Source: Salaquimonas pukyongi
Lineage (GTDB): Bacteria > Pseudomonadota > Alphaproteobacteria > Rhizobiales > Rhizobiaceae
Direction: 5' to 3'
Length of the DNA stretch: 64,000 nucleotides
NCBI RefSeq assembly: GCF_001953055.1
Contig: NZ_CP019044.1
Location: 1,054,001 to 1,118,000 of the forward strand
A program made the position numbers and the translations under genes. The notes beneath the pieces are model-generated. The model was not told the DNA's origin, made no database searches, and was given only the letters and a program-made list of their open reading frames with translations. Shown here in pieces: positions 18,647 through 27,505 of this stretch (the stretch's first letter is position 1; each line of letters begins with the position of its first letter).

Positions 18647-18681
18647 GACCGGGTGCGGGCGCTGCCTGCCCCGGTCTTTTT
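18647..18681 (+). terminator. Rho-independent terminator after ndk
   Basis: GACCGGG (18647-18653) pairs with CCCGGTC (18670-18676) through a partly paired GC-rich middle and is followed at once by five T. It lies 25 bases after the ndk stop. Confidence 0.65.
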
Positions 18682-18708
18682 GGCCCGGTCTTTTTGGCCC
18701 GGTCTTTA
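18670..18708 (+). repeat. 14-bp tandem repeat of a terminator arm
   Basis: The unit CCCGGTCTTTTTGG occurs twice in full (18670-18683, 18684-18697) and then partly (18698-18708). Each copy carries the downstream arm and T tract of the ndk terminator, so any of the three could pair with the single GACCGGG upstream. Confidence 0.75.
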
Positions 18709-18773
18709 TGCATCCGGCTTTCTGTTCTGCTCTGCTTTTAATGCAGGGCAGGGCTGCAGGCGTTTCCTGCCTT

Positions 18774-18790
18774 ATGACGCATTGCGTCAT
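18774..18790. promoter_or_regulatory. Perfect palindrome upstream of the GNAT gene
   Basis: ATGACGCA and TGCGTCAT flank a single T, an 8-bp-arm palindrome of operator type, 127 bases before the acetyltransferase. Between ndk and that gene (18623-18916) I see otherwise only the terminator and tandem repeat. No regulator gene is adjacent. Confidence 0.4.
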
Positions 18791-18916
18791 TGCAGTGCCG
18801 CAAATCATTGTTACGTTTACGTCAATACAAGCCGAATGGAGAGATTGCTTCGCTGCATCGGGCAGGTGGCGCAGTGATCTGGTGGGAGGAACAACCTTCG
18901 TGAAAGGAAGTTCCTC

Positions 18917-19510
18917 ATGCAACTACAACCGATACAGAAGGCCGGCAGCCGCGATGACGAATCGCATGCCAGGTTTCATATACACCGCATGACCGGCAGC
19001 GACTTGGAGCGGGTGCGCGACCACTTTCTGCGCCTTGGCTCCAATTCCCGCCGTCTGCGGTTTGGCCGGCCCGTCTCCGACGAGTTTCTGGAGCGCTATG
19101 CCGAGGCCCTGTTTGATGCGGTTTCCATCGTTTATGGCGCCGAGATTGATGGCGTCATCCGCGGGGTCACCGAGATGCGCGGCGATGCCACCTCCTGGGG
19201 CCGGTTTGCCGAGGCTGCCGTTTCCGTCGAGGACAACTATCAGGACCGGGGCATTGGCGGTGCCTTGCTGAAGCGCCTTGTACAGGCGGCCCAAAATCGC
19301 GGCGTCTCACAACTTTACATGGTCTGCCTGCGCGACAACCACAAGATGAAACACCTGGCACAGAAGAACGAGGCGATCCTCGATTATTGTGTCGATTCGG
19401 TGGAAGGGCGCATTACCGACCTGCATCCCTCCTTCGGCTCGCTGTTTTCCGAATGGTTCGACGAGGCCAGCGATTATGTTTCCTCGCTGATGGAGCCGGC
19501 CCGCAAATAG
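18917..19510 (+). CDS. GNAT family N-acetyltransferase
   Basis: The 197-residue protein has the GNAT core: a strand ending AEAAVSVEDNYQDRGIGGALLKRLVQAAQNRGV (the acetyl-CoA pyrophosphate loop is QDRGIGGAL), then YMVCLRDNHKMKHLAQKN. The N-terminal helix RVRDHFLRLGSNSRRLRFG resembles GNATs that act in stress or are fused to acyl-CoA ligases. The substrate is unknown. GGAAG precedes ATG 18917 by eight bases. Confidence 0.85.
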   Translation: MQLQPIQKAGSRDDESHARFHIHRMTGSDLERVRDHFLRLGSNSRRLRFGRPVSDEFLERYAEALFDAVSIVYGAEIDGVIRGVTEMRGDATSWGRFAEAAVSVEDNYQDRGIGGALLKRLVQAAQNRGVSQLYMVCLRDNHKMKHLAQKNEAILDYCVDSVEGRITDLHPSFGSLFSEWFDEASDYVSSLMEPARK

Positions 19511-19602
19511 GCCGGTTCCCTTGCGGCGGGCGCAAACAGGCTTGCAATTCCCCTTCGGGATCGGACAACATGGCTTCGATCCAGTCAGGGAGCAGGCGAA
19601 CC

Positions 19603-20292
19603 ATGTTCACGCGAGAAAAGCTTCACTACCGCGCATTGCCGCTCGAGGCTGCGCCGGCGCTCAGCGACGATGAGTCCATGGCGGCGGCGCGTGCCTTTTT
19701 TGCCCGCATGAAGACCCGCCACACCGTGCGCGATTTTTCACCCCGCCCGGTGGACGGGCAAGTCATTGCCGACTGTATCGCTACCGCCGGCCGCGCCCCG
19801 TCGGGCGCCAACCACCAGCCCTGGCATTTCGTCGCCGTGCGCGATCCCGATGCAAAGCGCGAAATTCGTACAGCCGCCGAGCAGGAAGAGGAGGCGTTCT
19901 ACGGCGGCGGCGCCAGCGATGAATGGATCAAGGCGCTCGAGCCGCTGGGAACGGGCGTTTCAAAGCCGCATCTTGAAATCGCCCCCTGGCTCCTTGTCGT
20001 CTTTGCCCAGCGCTGGGGCGAGTTTGACGACGGAACGCGCTACAAGAACTACTATGTGCCGGAAAGCGTGGGCATTGCCTGCGGTTTCCTGATCGCCGCG
20101 CTCCATCATGCCGGCCTTTCCTGCCTGACGCACACGCCCAACCCCATGGCGTTTCTCAACGGCCTGCTTGCAAGGCCTAAATCGGAAAAGCCGGTGATGA
20201 TCATCGCCGCCGGCTATCCGGCGCAAGATGCCACCATTCCGCAGGCAGCCACCATCAAGAAACCGCTCGAGGAAATCATGACCGTGGTGTGA
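19603..20292 (+). CDS. Nitroreductase-family flavoprotein, iodotyrosine-deiodinase-like
   Basis: The 229-residue FMN-binding protein carries RHTVRDFSPRPVDGQVI (FMN-binding Arg), APSGANHQPWHFVAV, and the C-terminal GYPAQDATIP. The order EQEEEAFY, KPHLEIAPWLLVVF, YYVPESVGIACGFLIAALHHAGL, and TIKKPLEEIM follows iodotyrosine deiodinase (IYD) more closely than oxygen-insensitive nitroreductases. The substrate-lid Glu and Tyr are in place, but the position that aligns with the lid Lys of IYD appears to be Glu or Pro. ATG 19603 is chosen by homology. Substrate is not determined; halotyrosine or another aromatic is possible. Confidence 0.87.
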   Translation: MFTREKLHYRALPLEAAPALSDDESMAAARAFFARMKTRHTVRDFSPRPVDGQVIADCIATAGRAPSGANHQPWHFVAVRDPDAKREIRTAAEQEEEAFYGGGASDEWIKALEPLGTGVSKPHLEIAPWLLVVFAQRWGEFDDGTRYKNYYVPESVGIACGFLIAALHHAGLSCLTHTPNPMAFLNGLLARPKSEKPVMIIAAGYPAQDATIPQAATIKKPLEEIMTVV

Positions 20293-20343
20293 CCTGCGGC
20301 AATGGCTCTTGATCTTGCCGCCGTCATGGCCAAGGTTGAGCGC

Positions 20344-22116
20344 ATGTCGACACCACAGATTCTCCTGTTCAGTCTTTTTGCCCTGGTCTTTGTGTTTCTC
20401 ATCTGGGGGCGCTGGCGCTACGATCTCGTTGCCTTTTCCGCCCTCGTTGTCGCACTGCTGCTCGGTCTGGTGCCGACGGAAGAAGCCTTTTCGGGCTTTG
20501 GCCATCCTGCAACCATCATCGTTGCCCTGGTGCTGGTGGTCTCGCGCGGACTGCAGAATTCCGGCGCCGTCGACATGATCACCCGCAGGCTGTCCGACCC
20601 CGAGCGTTCTGTCGGCGGTCATATTACGGTCATGAGCACGATTGGCGCGGCACTGTCGGCCTTCATGAACAATGTGGCGGCGATGGCGCTGCTCATGCCC
20701 GTCGACATCGAATCGGCGCGCAAGGCGGGCAGGGCGGTTCGCGCTACCCTGATGCCGCTTTCCTTCGCGACCATTCTCGGCGGCATGGTGACGCTGATCG
20801 GCACGCCGCCCAACATCATCATTGCCGCCTTTCGCGAAAAGGCCCTGGGCGAACCGTTTTCCATGTTCGATTTTTCGCCTGTAGGGCTCGCCGTGTCGCT
20901 TGTCGGCATCGCCTTTGTTGCGCTCATCGGCTGGCGGCTTATCCCCGCAGGCGATGGCAAACCGGTTGCACGCGGCAACGGGGAAAACGACGGCTTTGTT
21001 GCCGAGCTAGTCGTGCCTGAAAAGTCCCCCGCCGTGGGCGGCAAGGTCAGCGCCCTTCACGAGGCCGCCGATGCCAACGATCTGGCAATCCTCGGCGCGG
21101 TGCGCAACGGCAAGCGCCTGCCGGGCTTTGCCGCCAGCGTGGAACTGAAAGCCGGCGATCACCTGCTGGTGGAAGCGGCTGCCTCCGACCTCGACAGTTT
21201 CCGCGGCCAGCTCAAACTGGAATATTTCGGCGAACGCAATACCTCCGACGCGGTCGAGGGCGATCTCGACATCGTGGAGGCGGTCATTCCACGCGACAGC
21301 CGTTTTGACGGACGTTCGGCCATTTCACTGCGGCTTCGTGCACGCCGCGGCGTTGCGCTTTTGGGCATTTCGCGCCAGGGCCGCCGCATTCGCGACCGGG
21401 TGCGCCACGCGCCGGTGCGTGCTGGCGACATCGTGTTGCTGATCGGACCGCCCGCTGAACTTGCCGAAACAGTGGAATGGCTCGGCGCGCTGCCGCTTGC
21501 CCGCCGCAGCATGGAAATCACCCAGCCGGCCAAGGCAGGACTGGCGGTCGCCATCTTCGCTGCCGCCATTGCTGCTTCCGCTCTTGGTTTCGTTTATCTG
21601 GCAACTGCGCTTGCTGCGGTCGTCGCGCTGTATGTCATCCTCGACATCGTTCCCATCCGCAGTCTTTACAACCACATCGAGTGGCCGGTCATCGTGCTGC
21701 TGGGTTCGATGATCCCCCTTGGCGGGGCGCTGGAAAATTCAGGGGGGACCGCACTCATCGCCGGCAGCCTTGTCGGCTATACCGAGGGCATGCCGGCATG
21801 GGTGGTGCTCACCGTGCTGATGGTGGTGATCATGACCCTGTCGGATGTTCTCAACAACACGGCCACCGCCGTCATCGGCGCGCCGATTGCCGTTGACGTG
21901 GCAAACCAGCTTGATGCCAATCCCGATGCCTTTTTGATGACCGTGGCGGTTGCTGCCTCCTGCGCCTTCCTGACGCCCATAGGGCACAAGAACAACACGC
22001 TCATACTGGGACCCGGCGGATACAAATTCGGCGACTATTGGCGCATGGGCCTGCCGCTGGAAATCCTTGTCGTGGCGGTTTCCGTGCCGGTGATCATGCT
22101 GGTGTTTCCGTTGTAA
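20344..22116 (+). CDS. SLC13-family permease with two RCK_C domains
   Basis: This inner-membrane transporter has about 11-12 hydrophobic segments in two halves (ALSAFMNNVAAMALLMPV and TLIGTPPNIIIAAF in the first, MTLSDVLNNTATAVIGAP and TPIGHKNNTLILGPGGYKF in the second) separated by two TrkA-C/RCK_C modules of about 70 residues each (around 215-365). This layout is typical of DASS/SLC13-like transporters for sulphate, dicarboxylates or other anions. The protein is 590 residues from ATG 20344; ATG 20302 would add 14. It starts 51 bases after the nitroreductase and may share its transcript. The substrate is unknown. Confidence 0.88.
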   Translation: MSTPQILLFSLFALVFVFLIWGRWRYDLVAFSALVVALLLGLVPTEEAFSGFGHPATIIVALVLVVSRGLQNSGAVDMITRRLSDPERSVGGHITVMSTIGAALSAFMNNVAAMALLMPVDIESARKAGRAVRATLMPLSFATILGGMVTLIGTPPNIIIAAFREKALGEPFSMFDFSPVGLAVSLVGIAFVALIGWRLIPAGDGKPVARGNGENDGFVAELVVPEKSPAVGGKVSALHEAADANDLAILGAVRNGKRLPGFAASVELKAGDHLLVEAAASDLDSFRGQLKLEYFGERNTSDAVEGDLDIVEAVIPRDSRFDGRSAISLRLRARRGVALLGISRQGRRIRDRVRHAPVRAGDIVLLIGPPAELAETVEWLGALPLARRSMEITQPAKAGLAVAIFAAAIAASALGFVYLATALAAVVALYVILDIVPIRSLYNHIEWPVIVLLGSMIPLGGALENSGGTALIAGSLVGYTEGMPAWVVLTVLMVVIMTLSDVLNNTATAVIGAPIAVDVANQLDANPDAFLMTVAVAASCAFLTPIGHKNNTLILGPGGYKFGDYWRMGLPLEILVVAVSVPVIMLVFPL

Positions 22117-22131
22117 GCGCGCTGCACGGCC

Positions 22132-22749
22132 TCAATCCCTGAGTGCGATGGCCCCGGCAGCGCCGGCCATGGCGGTGGCCGAAAGCCGGTTGGCAATTCT
22201 AACCCCCGCTTTGCTTTTGAACAGGCCGCGCGCACCGGCAGCAAGCCCCACCCAGGCAAGGTCCAGCCCCGCCAGCACAACGAAAAGCACGGCCACAAGC
22301 TGTGCCCAGGCGGCAAAGCCGATGGCCGTCACATCGACAATGCCCGGCAGCAGCGCCAGATAAAACACCATGATTTTCGGATTGCCGATGGTAAGGGCAA
22401 GACCGGAGAAGAACATGCTCCAGCCCGAGCCGGTTTTCGGGGGCCCTTCGCCTCCCTCAATTTTCTCATCCGCCGTCCACATCTGCCAGGCGAGATAGAG
22501 CAGATAGGCAATACCGCAATATTTGATGATGACGAATATCCCGTGAAAGGTTTCCGCAATGGCGGATATTCCCAGGATCGCTGCCGTCAGCCAGATAGCT
22601 TCGCCGATCCACATGGCGGCAAGAAACGGCAATACGCTCAAAGCCCCGCCCTGCAGCACGCGGGAGATGAGAGCGGCAATGGAAGGGCCGGGCGAACCGG
22701 CCACCACCGCCAGGGCAGCAGCAAAGATCAGCAGACTTTCAATGGGCAT
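22132..22749 (-). CDS. LysE/RhtB-family amino-acid exporter
   Basis: The 205-residue protein has six hydrophobic segments with the family N-terminus (LLIFAAALAVVAGSPGPSIAALISRVLQGG, the GPG motif in the first helix) and GNPKIMVFYLALLPGIVDV in the middle. LysE/RhtB proteins export amino acids or related metabolites across the inner membrane; the substrate is not readable. It converges with the SLC13 gene with 15 bases between stops. Confidence 0.9.
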   Translation of the reverse strand: MPIESLLIFAAALAVVAGSPGPSIAALISRVLQGGALSVLPFLAAMWIGEAIWLTAAILGISAIAETFHGIFVIIKYCGIAYLLYLAWQMWTADEKIEGGEGPPKTGSGWSMFFSGLALTIGNPKIMVFYLALLPGIVDVTAIGFAAWAQLVAVLFVVLAGLDLAWVGLAAGARGLFKSKAGVRIANRLSATAMAGAAGAIALRD

Positions 22750-22770
22750 GTTCCACTCCCCTGAAGGGTT

Positions 22771-23241
22771 TTACTTTCGCTTCCAGCGCTCGGCTGCCGC
22801 ATCGTCGACGTCCTTTGCTTCCACCCATTCGCCTTCACCGCCACCGGCAAGGTGTTCCTTTTTCCAGAACGGTGCACGGGTTTTCAGGAAGTCCATCAGG
22901 AAATTCGCCGCCTCGAACGCAGCCTGTCGATGGGCGGAGGTTGCCACCACCAGGACGATATTCTCCCCCGGCGCGATTTTGCCATGACGGTGAATGGTGA
23001 CAAGCCCGGTCAGCGGCCAGCGGGCGATGGCTTCTTCGGCAATGCGGCGGATTTCGGCTCCCGCCATGCCCGGATAATGCTCAAGTTCCAGTGCGGCAAG
23101 CCTGCCGCCTTCATCGCGGCAAAGTCCGGTAAACGTTACCACGGCGCCCGTGTCCGCACGGCCTTTGGTCAAATTGGCAATTTCCGCGGCCACGTCGAAA
23201 TCCGCTTTCTGGATGCGAATGCCGGGCGTGATTCTTGCCAT
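22771..23241 (-). CDS. moaE: Molybdopterin synthase catalytic subunit MoaE
   Basis: MoaE, with MoaD thiocarboxylate, converts cyclic pyranopterin monophosphate to molybdopterin. The 156-residue protein shows GAVVTFTGLCRDEG, LELEHYPGMA, the HRHGKIAPGE segment, VVATSAHRQAAFEA, and the active-site KTRAPFWKKE. ATG 23241 is the likely start; a TTG four codons upstream overlaps the moaD stop. It is the last gene of uvrC-pgsA-moaD-moaE. Confidence 0.96.
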   Translation of the reverse strand: MARITPGIRIQKADFDVAAEIANLTKGRADTGAVVTFTGLCRDEGGRLAALELEHYPGMAGAEIRRIAEEAIARWPLTGLVTIHRHGKIAPGENIVLVVATSAHRQAAFEAANFLMDFLKTRAPFWKKEHLAGGGEGEWVEAKDVDDAAAERWKRK

Positions 23242-23249
23242 CGGTTTTC

Positions 23250-23504
23250 TCAACCACCTGTCATGGGAGGAAAGAAGGCAGCTTCCCTGACGTCTTCAAG
23301 TGGCGCCGCGGGATCGTCAACATGCTCCTGATTGAGCGCCACGCGGACAATCTTCTCATGGGCAAAGACGGCGGCAAATTCCTCGCCACGCCCTTTTTGC
23401 CAGGCCAGCAGGTCGCCCAGTGTTTTTACGCTGTCGGGCAGATCGGCCTCTTCCTCGGCCAGGTCGAGGCGTTCGCGTATCCAGGAAAAGTAGACCAGTT
23501 TCAT
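23250..23504 (-). CDS. moaD: Molybdopterin synthase sulfur carrier subunit MoaD
   Basis: MoaD is the ubiquitin-like sulphur carrier for molybdopterin synthase. The 84-residue protein begins KLVYFSWIRERL, contains VRVALNQEHV, and ends in the required Gly-Gly (FFPPMTGG). It lies four bases after pgsA and nine before the moaE ATG. Confidence 0.95.
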   Translation of the reverse strand: MKLVYFSWIRERLDLAEEEADLPDSVKTLGDLLAWQKGRGEEFAAVFAHEKIVRVALNQEHVDDPAAPLEDVREAAFFPPMTGG

Positions 23505-23508
23505 CGAC

Positions 23509-24117
23509 CTAATCCATCACATGCTTGATGCCGGCACGAAAATAGTCATAGCCGGAATAAAGCGTGATCAGCGCCGCAACCCACAACAAGAAGATGCCGG
23601 TCTGGGTCGTATAAGGCAGCACCTTGTCGCCGGCGGGCCCGGCCAGCAGGAAGCCGATGGCCACCATCTGCACCGTGGTTTTCCACTTGGCAAGCTGGGT
23701 AACCGGCACGCTGACCTTTAGCTCTGCAAGATATTCGCGCAGGCCGGAAACGAGGATTTCCCGGCACAGGATGATGATCGCCGCCCAAAGCGACCAGCCG
23801 GCGATGGTCTTGTCCGTATCGGCTGCCAGCAACAGCAGGCAGGTGGCAATCAGCAGCTTGTCGGCGATCGGGTCGAGCATTCGCCCAATCGTGGACGTCT
23901 GCTGCCAGGCACGCGCCAGATAGCCGTCGAAGAAATCGGTGATGGAGGCGACGATGAAAATGCCGAGCGCCGACCAGCGCGCCAGATCGCTCGACTGCAG
24001 CTTGCCTTCCAGAAAGAAGCATAGTGCAACCAGCGGCACGGCGACGATCCGCCCATAGGTCAGCACATTGGGCAGGGCCAGCCAGTGTGCATCTGATTTT
24101 TTCCGCTTTTGCGCCAT
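23509..24117 (-). CDS. pgsA: CDP-diacylglycerol-glycerol-3-phosphate 3-phosphatidyltransferase
   Basis: PgsA makes phosphatidylglycerophosphate, the committed step to phosphatidylglycerol and cardiolipin. The inner-membrane protein carries the CDP-alcohol phosphotransferase motif DG-x2-AR-x8-G-x3-D-x3-D, seen as DFFDGYLARA, then GRMLDPIADKL. About five membrane segments follow. From ATG 24117 it has 202 residues and the familiar LPNVLTYGRI N-terminus; ATG 24138 is an alternative. Confidence 0.95.
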   Translation of the reverse strand: MAQKRKKSDAHWLALPNVLTYGRIVAVPLVALCFFLEGKLQSSDLARWSALGIFIVASITDFFDGYLARAWQQTSTIGRMLDPIADKLLIATCLLLLAADTDKTIAGWSLWAAIIILCREILVSGLREYLAELKVSVPVTQLAKWKTTVQMVAIGFLLAGPAGDKVLPYTTQTGIFLLWVAALITLYSGYDYFRAGIKHVMD

Positions 24118-24217
24118 TTTGGTTCCGGAAACTGTCATTTCGATTGCATGTAGTAGAGCGCTATTTCCATTCCAAGGGATTGCTGTGACCAAGGGATTGC
24201 AGTGAATTGGCTGCGGT

Positions 24218-26260
24218 TCAACTGTTTTCGTGGAAATGGTCGTAAATTGTCTGTGCCATCTCCCTTGAAATGCCTTCCACCACCATCAAATCGGCAAGTG
24301 CGGCCTGCCCGACCGCCTTGGCGGTGCCGAAATGGTGCAACAACGCCCGCTTGCGCGCAGGCCCCACGCCGGAAATCTCGTCCAGCGGATTTTTCACCAT
24401 CTCTTTCTTGCGCCGGGCCCGGTGCGAGCCAATGGCAAAACGGTGCGCCTCATCGCGCAGCCGCTGCACAAAATACAGCACGGGATCGCGTTCAGGCAGC
24501 ATGAAGGAGGGCTTGCCCGGCATGAAGAATTTCTCCCGCCCCGCATCGCGGTCCGGCCCCTTGGCAATGCCCGCCACCGCCACCTGGTCTTCAATGCCCA
24601 GTTCGCGCATCACCTCCATGACGGCGTTGAGCTGGCCAAGCCCGCCATCGATCAACAGCAGATCCGGCCATTGCGGCATGGCACCGGTTTCGCCATTGGC
24701 CTCGCCCTCTCCATTGGCTTCTTTGTCTTCGGCGGCTACCTCATCTGCGCCATCGCGTAGCCCGGCTTCCCGGATCAGCCGCGAAAAGCGCCGCGTCAGC
24801 ACTTCGCGCATCATTCCATAATCATCGCCGGGCGTGAGTTCCTCGTTCTTGATGTTGAACTTGCGGTACTGGTTTTTGGCAAAGCCCTCGGGCCCGGCAA
24901 CGATCATCGCCCCGACCGCATTGGTGCCCATGATGTGGGAGTTGTCGTAGACCTCGATGCGTTTGGGCGCCTCTTCCAGGCCGAATGCCTTTGCAACGCC
25001 TTCCAGCAGCCGCGCCTGGGTCGAACTTTCCGCCAGCCGCCGCGCCAGCGCCTCGCGGGCATTGAGCAGGGCATGGTCGACCAGATCGCGCTTTTCCCCG
25101 CGCTGGGGCCTGATGACGGAGACCTTGTGGCCGGTCTTCAGCGTCAGCGCTTCGGCCAGCAGGCCCATTTCGTCTGCCCGGTGGGACAGCAATATCTGCC
25201 GCGGCACGGGCTTGTCGTCGTAGAACTGGGCAAGAAACTGGGACAGGATTTCCGTTGCAGCGACCGCCTTGTCGGCGCGCGGAAAGTAGGCGCGGTTGCC
25301 CCAATTCTGCCCGGTGCGGAAAAAGAACACCTGCACACAGGTCATGCCGTCGCGCTCGGCAATCGCGAAGACATCGGCTTCCTCCACACCGCGCGGATTG
25401 ATGCCCTGATGGCCCTGCACCATGGAAAGCGCCGAAAGCCGGTCGCGATAGACCGCTGCCCGTTCGAAATCGAGCGCTTCGGCGGCTTCCTCCATCTGTT
25501 GCGACAGGGTTTGCTTGATCGCCGAGCTGCGCCCGGACAAAAACTGCTTGGCCTCGGCCACGAGCCCTGCATAGGCCTCCAGCGATATCTCGCCGGTACA
25601 CGGCGCTGAACAGCGCTTGATCTGGTAGAGCAGGCACGGCCGGGTGCGGGTTTCATACACACCGTCAGAACAGGTGCGGATCAGGAATGCCCGCTGCATG
25701 GCGTTGATCGAGCGGGTTACCGCGCCGGCAGAGGCAAACGGCCCGAAATAGTCGCGCGTCTTCATGCGCGCGCCGCGGTGCTTGAAAACTCCCGGCGCCT
25801 CATGATCGTCGGTGATGACGATATAGGGAAAGCTCTTGTCGTCACGCAGCAGCACATTAAAGCGCGGGCGCAGCCGCTTGATCAGATTGGCTTCCAGGAG
25901 CAGCGCTTCGGTCTCCGTGCGGGTACGCACGAACTCCATGTTCGCTGTTTCTGCAATCATGCGCGCAATGCGGTTGGTGTGTCCGCCCATTTTGGCATAA
26001 GAGGCGACCCGCTTCTTCAGGCTCTTTGCCTTGCCTACATAGAGCACATCGCCGCGTGCGTTGAACATGCGGTAGACACCGGGCGAGTTGGGCAGCCTTT
26101 TGACGAACCGGGAAATGACCTCAGCGCCCCTTGCAGGGTTCTCTTCACCACTTGGCTGAAGCGCTTCTTCCCAGGCAATCTTGCCGCCGGTGGTGGCTGA
26201 AAGATCGGGCTTGGCAGTTTCCGGTATGGTCTTCTGCTGTTTTTGAGGCGTTTTGCTCAT
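24218..26260 (-). CDS. uvrC: Excinuclease ABC subunit C
   Basis: UvrC makes both incisions in nucleotide excision repair. In order: an N-terminal GIY-YIG domain ([24 protein letters not shown]), a UvrB-interacting UVR motif ([17 protein letters not shown]), the RNase H-like C-terminal nuclease ([33 protein letters not shown]), and a helix-hairpin-helix pair ([32 protein letters not shown]). An acidic Glu/Gly/Ala insertion of about 20 residues precedes PDLLLIDGG and an extra 40-residue N-terminal tail precedes the nuclease domain. ATG 26260 overlaps the stop of the patatin gene. The length is 680 residues. Confidence 0.97.
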   Translation of the reverse strand: MSKTPQKQQKTIPETAKPDLSATTGGKIAWEEALQPSGEENPARGAEVISRFVKRLPNSPGVYRMFNARGDVLYVGKAKSLKKRVASYAKMGGHTNRIARMIAETANMEFVRTRTETEALLLEANLIKRLRPRFNVLLRDDKSFPYIVITDDHEAPGVFKHRGARMKTRDYFGPFASAGAVTRSINAMQRAFLIRTCSDGVYETRTRPCLLYQIKRCSAPCTGEISLEAYAGLVAEAKQFLSGRSSAIKQTLSQQMEEAAEALDFERAAVYRDRLSALSMVQGHQGINPRGVEEADVFAIAERDGMTCVQVFFFRTGQNWGNRAYFPRADKAVAATEILSQFLAQFYDDKPVPRQILLSHRADEMGLLAEALTLKTGHKVSVIRPQRGEKRDLVDHALLNAREALARRLAESSTQARLLEGVAKAFGLEEAPKRIEVYDNSHIMGTNAVGAMIVAGPEGFAKNQYRKFNIKNEELTPGDDYGMMREVLTRRFSRLIREAGLRDGADEVAAEDKEANGEGEANGETGAMPQWPDLLLIDGGLGQLNAVMEVMRELGIEDQVAVAGIAKGPDRDAGREKFFMPGKPSFMLPERDPVLYFVQRLRDEAHRFAIGSHRARRKKEMVKNPLDEISGVGPARKRALLHHFGTAKAVGQAALADLMVVEGISREMAQTIYDHFHENS

Positions 26261-27405
26261 GGGCGCGACCGCTCCCAAACAGCCGGATCAAGACCGTCCC
26301 GGTACCCCAAATCGAACAGGGGCTGCATGTATTCGGGGTCAAAAAAGCCCTTGGATTTGCCGTTGAAGGTGCCGGGAATGGACGTGCGGTGAAAGGCAAT
26401 GCCGTCCCGCTCGGCAATGTCGTAAATGCGGCGTACGTCCGATAGGCCCTGGTTGCGGATCAGTGTATTGAGCGAACGCTCGACAATTTTTACGGTGGCG
26501 GCTTTCAGCGGCTTGTAGGAGGCATCGAGCTTGGTATTGCGCACGACGAAGACGCGCTTTTTCAGGGCATATCCCAGCGCACGCTCCAGCTTGCGGATCG
26601 TGACGTTGGGCGGGTAGATGAATACCTGCTCGGTCACCCCGCCATCGACGTGCAGTTCCTCGAACTGCTGCCCGCCGTGATCGACGGCGATGGAAACCGG
26701 CGGAAAGGCGCCGGGAATGGAAGCGGATGCCTGAATGATTTTTCGGAACAGATCGGCCTTGCCCGGATAATCGCTCTGCGCCAGGGCGCTCAGGTTCCAG
26801 ATGACGCCGCGCTCGGCTTCAAGATTGGTGGTGCCCACAAGAAGGATCCGGCCTGTGCTGCTTTCCCGTGCGATTTCTGCCAGCAATTGTGGCGTTACGT
26901 ATTTCTTCAACAGGGATTCAAACCCGCTGACATTCAGCAGTCCGGCACCGGCAAGATTGACCGTGCCGATGTCTTGGGTGCGTGTGGTGGTGTAGATTTC
27001 CTTCAGCACCGGATCGTATTCGCTGCCCAGAAAGGCAAAGGGGGCGATGATGGCGCCGGTGGAAACGCCGGTGACGATCTCGAACTGCGGCCGCCTTCCC
27101 GATGCCGTCCAGCCATTGAGAAGGCCCGCCCCGTAGGCGCCACTCTGGCCGCCGCCGGAAAGGGTCAGAAAATCCAGCTTGCGTCCATTCGTCTCGACGT
27201 GCTTTCGGATGGCTTCGGCATATTGGCGGGTCAGTAAATCGCTGTCGCCGCTGAACTCATCCGCCCAGGTGCGCAGATTTTCCAGTCCCGCCACACGAAC
27301 CGACCCGAGCAGCGCTTCGGGTACAGGATCGTGCTTGACCGCCGTACAGGCAGCAACCAGCACAAGCAGCAGCACGCAAAAAAGGTTGGACGCGTTTTTG
27401 ACCAT
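26257..27405 (-). CDS. Patatin-like phospholipase, predicted lipoprotein
   Basis: The 382-residue protein begins with a lipoprotein signal (lipobox LVAAC at about residue 19) and a patatin domain: the oxyanion [13 protein letters not shown], the nucleophile elbow GVSTG, and the catalytic Asp in HVDGGVTEQ. Patatin proteins are Ser-Asp dyad lipid acyl hydrolases; the lipid anchor places this one in the cell envelope. ATG 27405 has GAAGGGG ahead. Its stop overlaps the uvrC start (ATGA), so it is read with uvrC. Confidence 0.9.
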   Translation of the reverse strand: MVKNASNLFCVLLLVLVAACTAVKHDPVPEALLGSVRVAGLENLRTWADEFSGDSDLLTRQYAEAIRKHVETNGRKLDFLTLSGGGQSGAYGAGLLNGWTASGRRPQFEIVTGVSTGAIIAPFAFLGSEYDPVLKEIYTTTRTQDIGTVNLAGAGLLNVSGFESLLKKYVTPQLLAEIARESSTGRILLVGTTNLEAERGVIWNLSALAQSDYPGKADLFRKIIQASASIPGAFPPVSIAVDHGGQQFEELHVDGGVTEQVFIYPPNVTIRKLERALGYALKKRVFVVRNTKLDASYKPLKAATVKIVERSLNTLIRNQGLSDVRRIYDIAERDGIAFHRTSIPGTFNGKSKGFFDPEYMQPLFDLGYRDGLDPAVWERSRP

Positions 27406-27505
27406 GGCCCCTTCGAATACTGTCTTGTGCCATTGAAAAGCAACTGCCTGCATCGCTGCAGCGCCATGGCCCTGCCAGGCAACTGACACAAATGCGGCTC
27501 ACTGC

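Noticed and set aside
24172-24204. Short direct repeat CCAAGGGATTGC before uvrC/pgsA.
   Set aside because: Two 12-base copies only 18 bases apart, in a convertible low-complexity stretch; no sign of a functional array.
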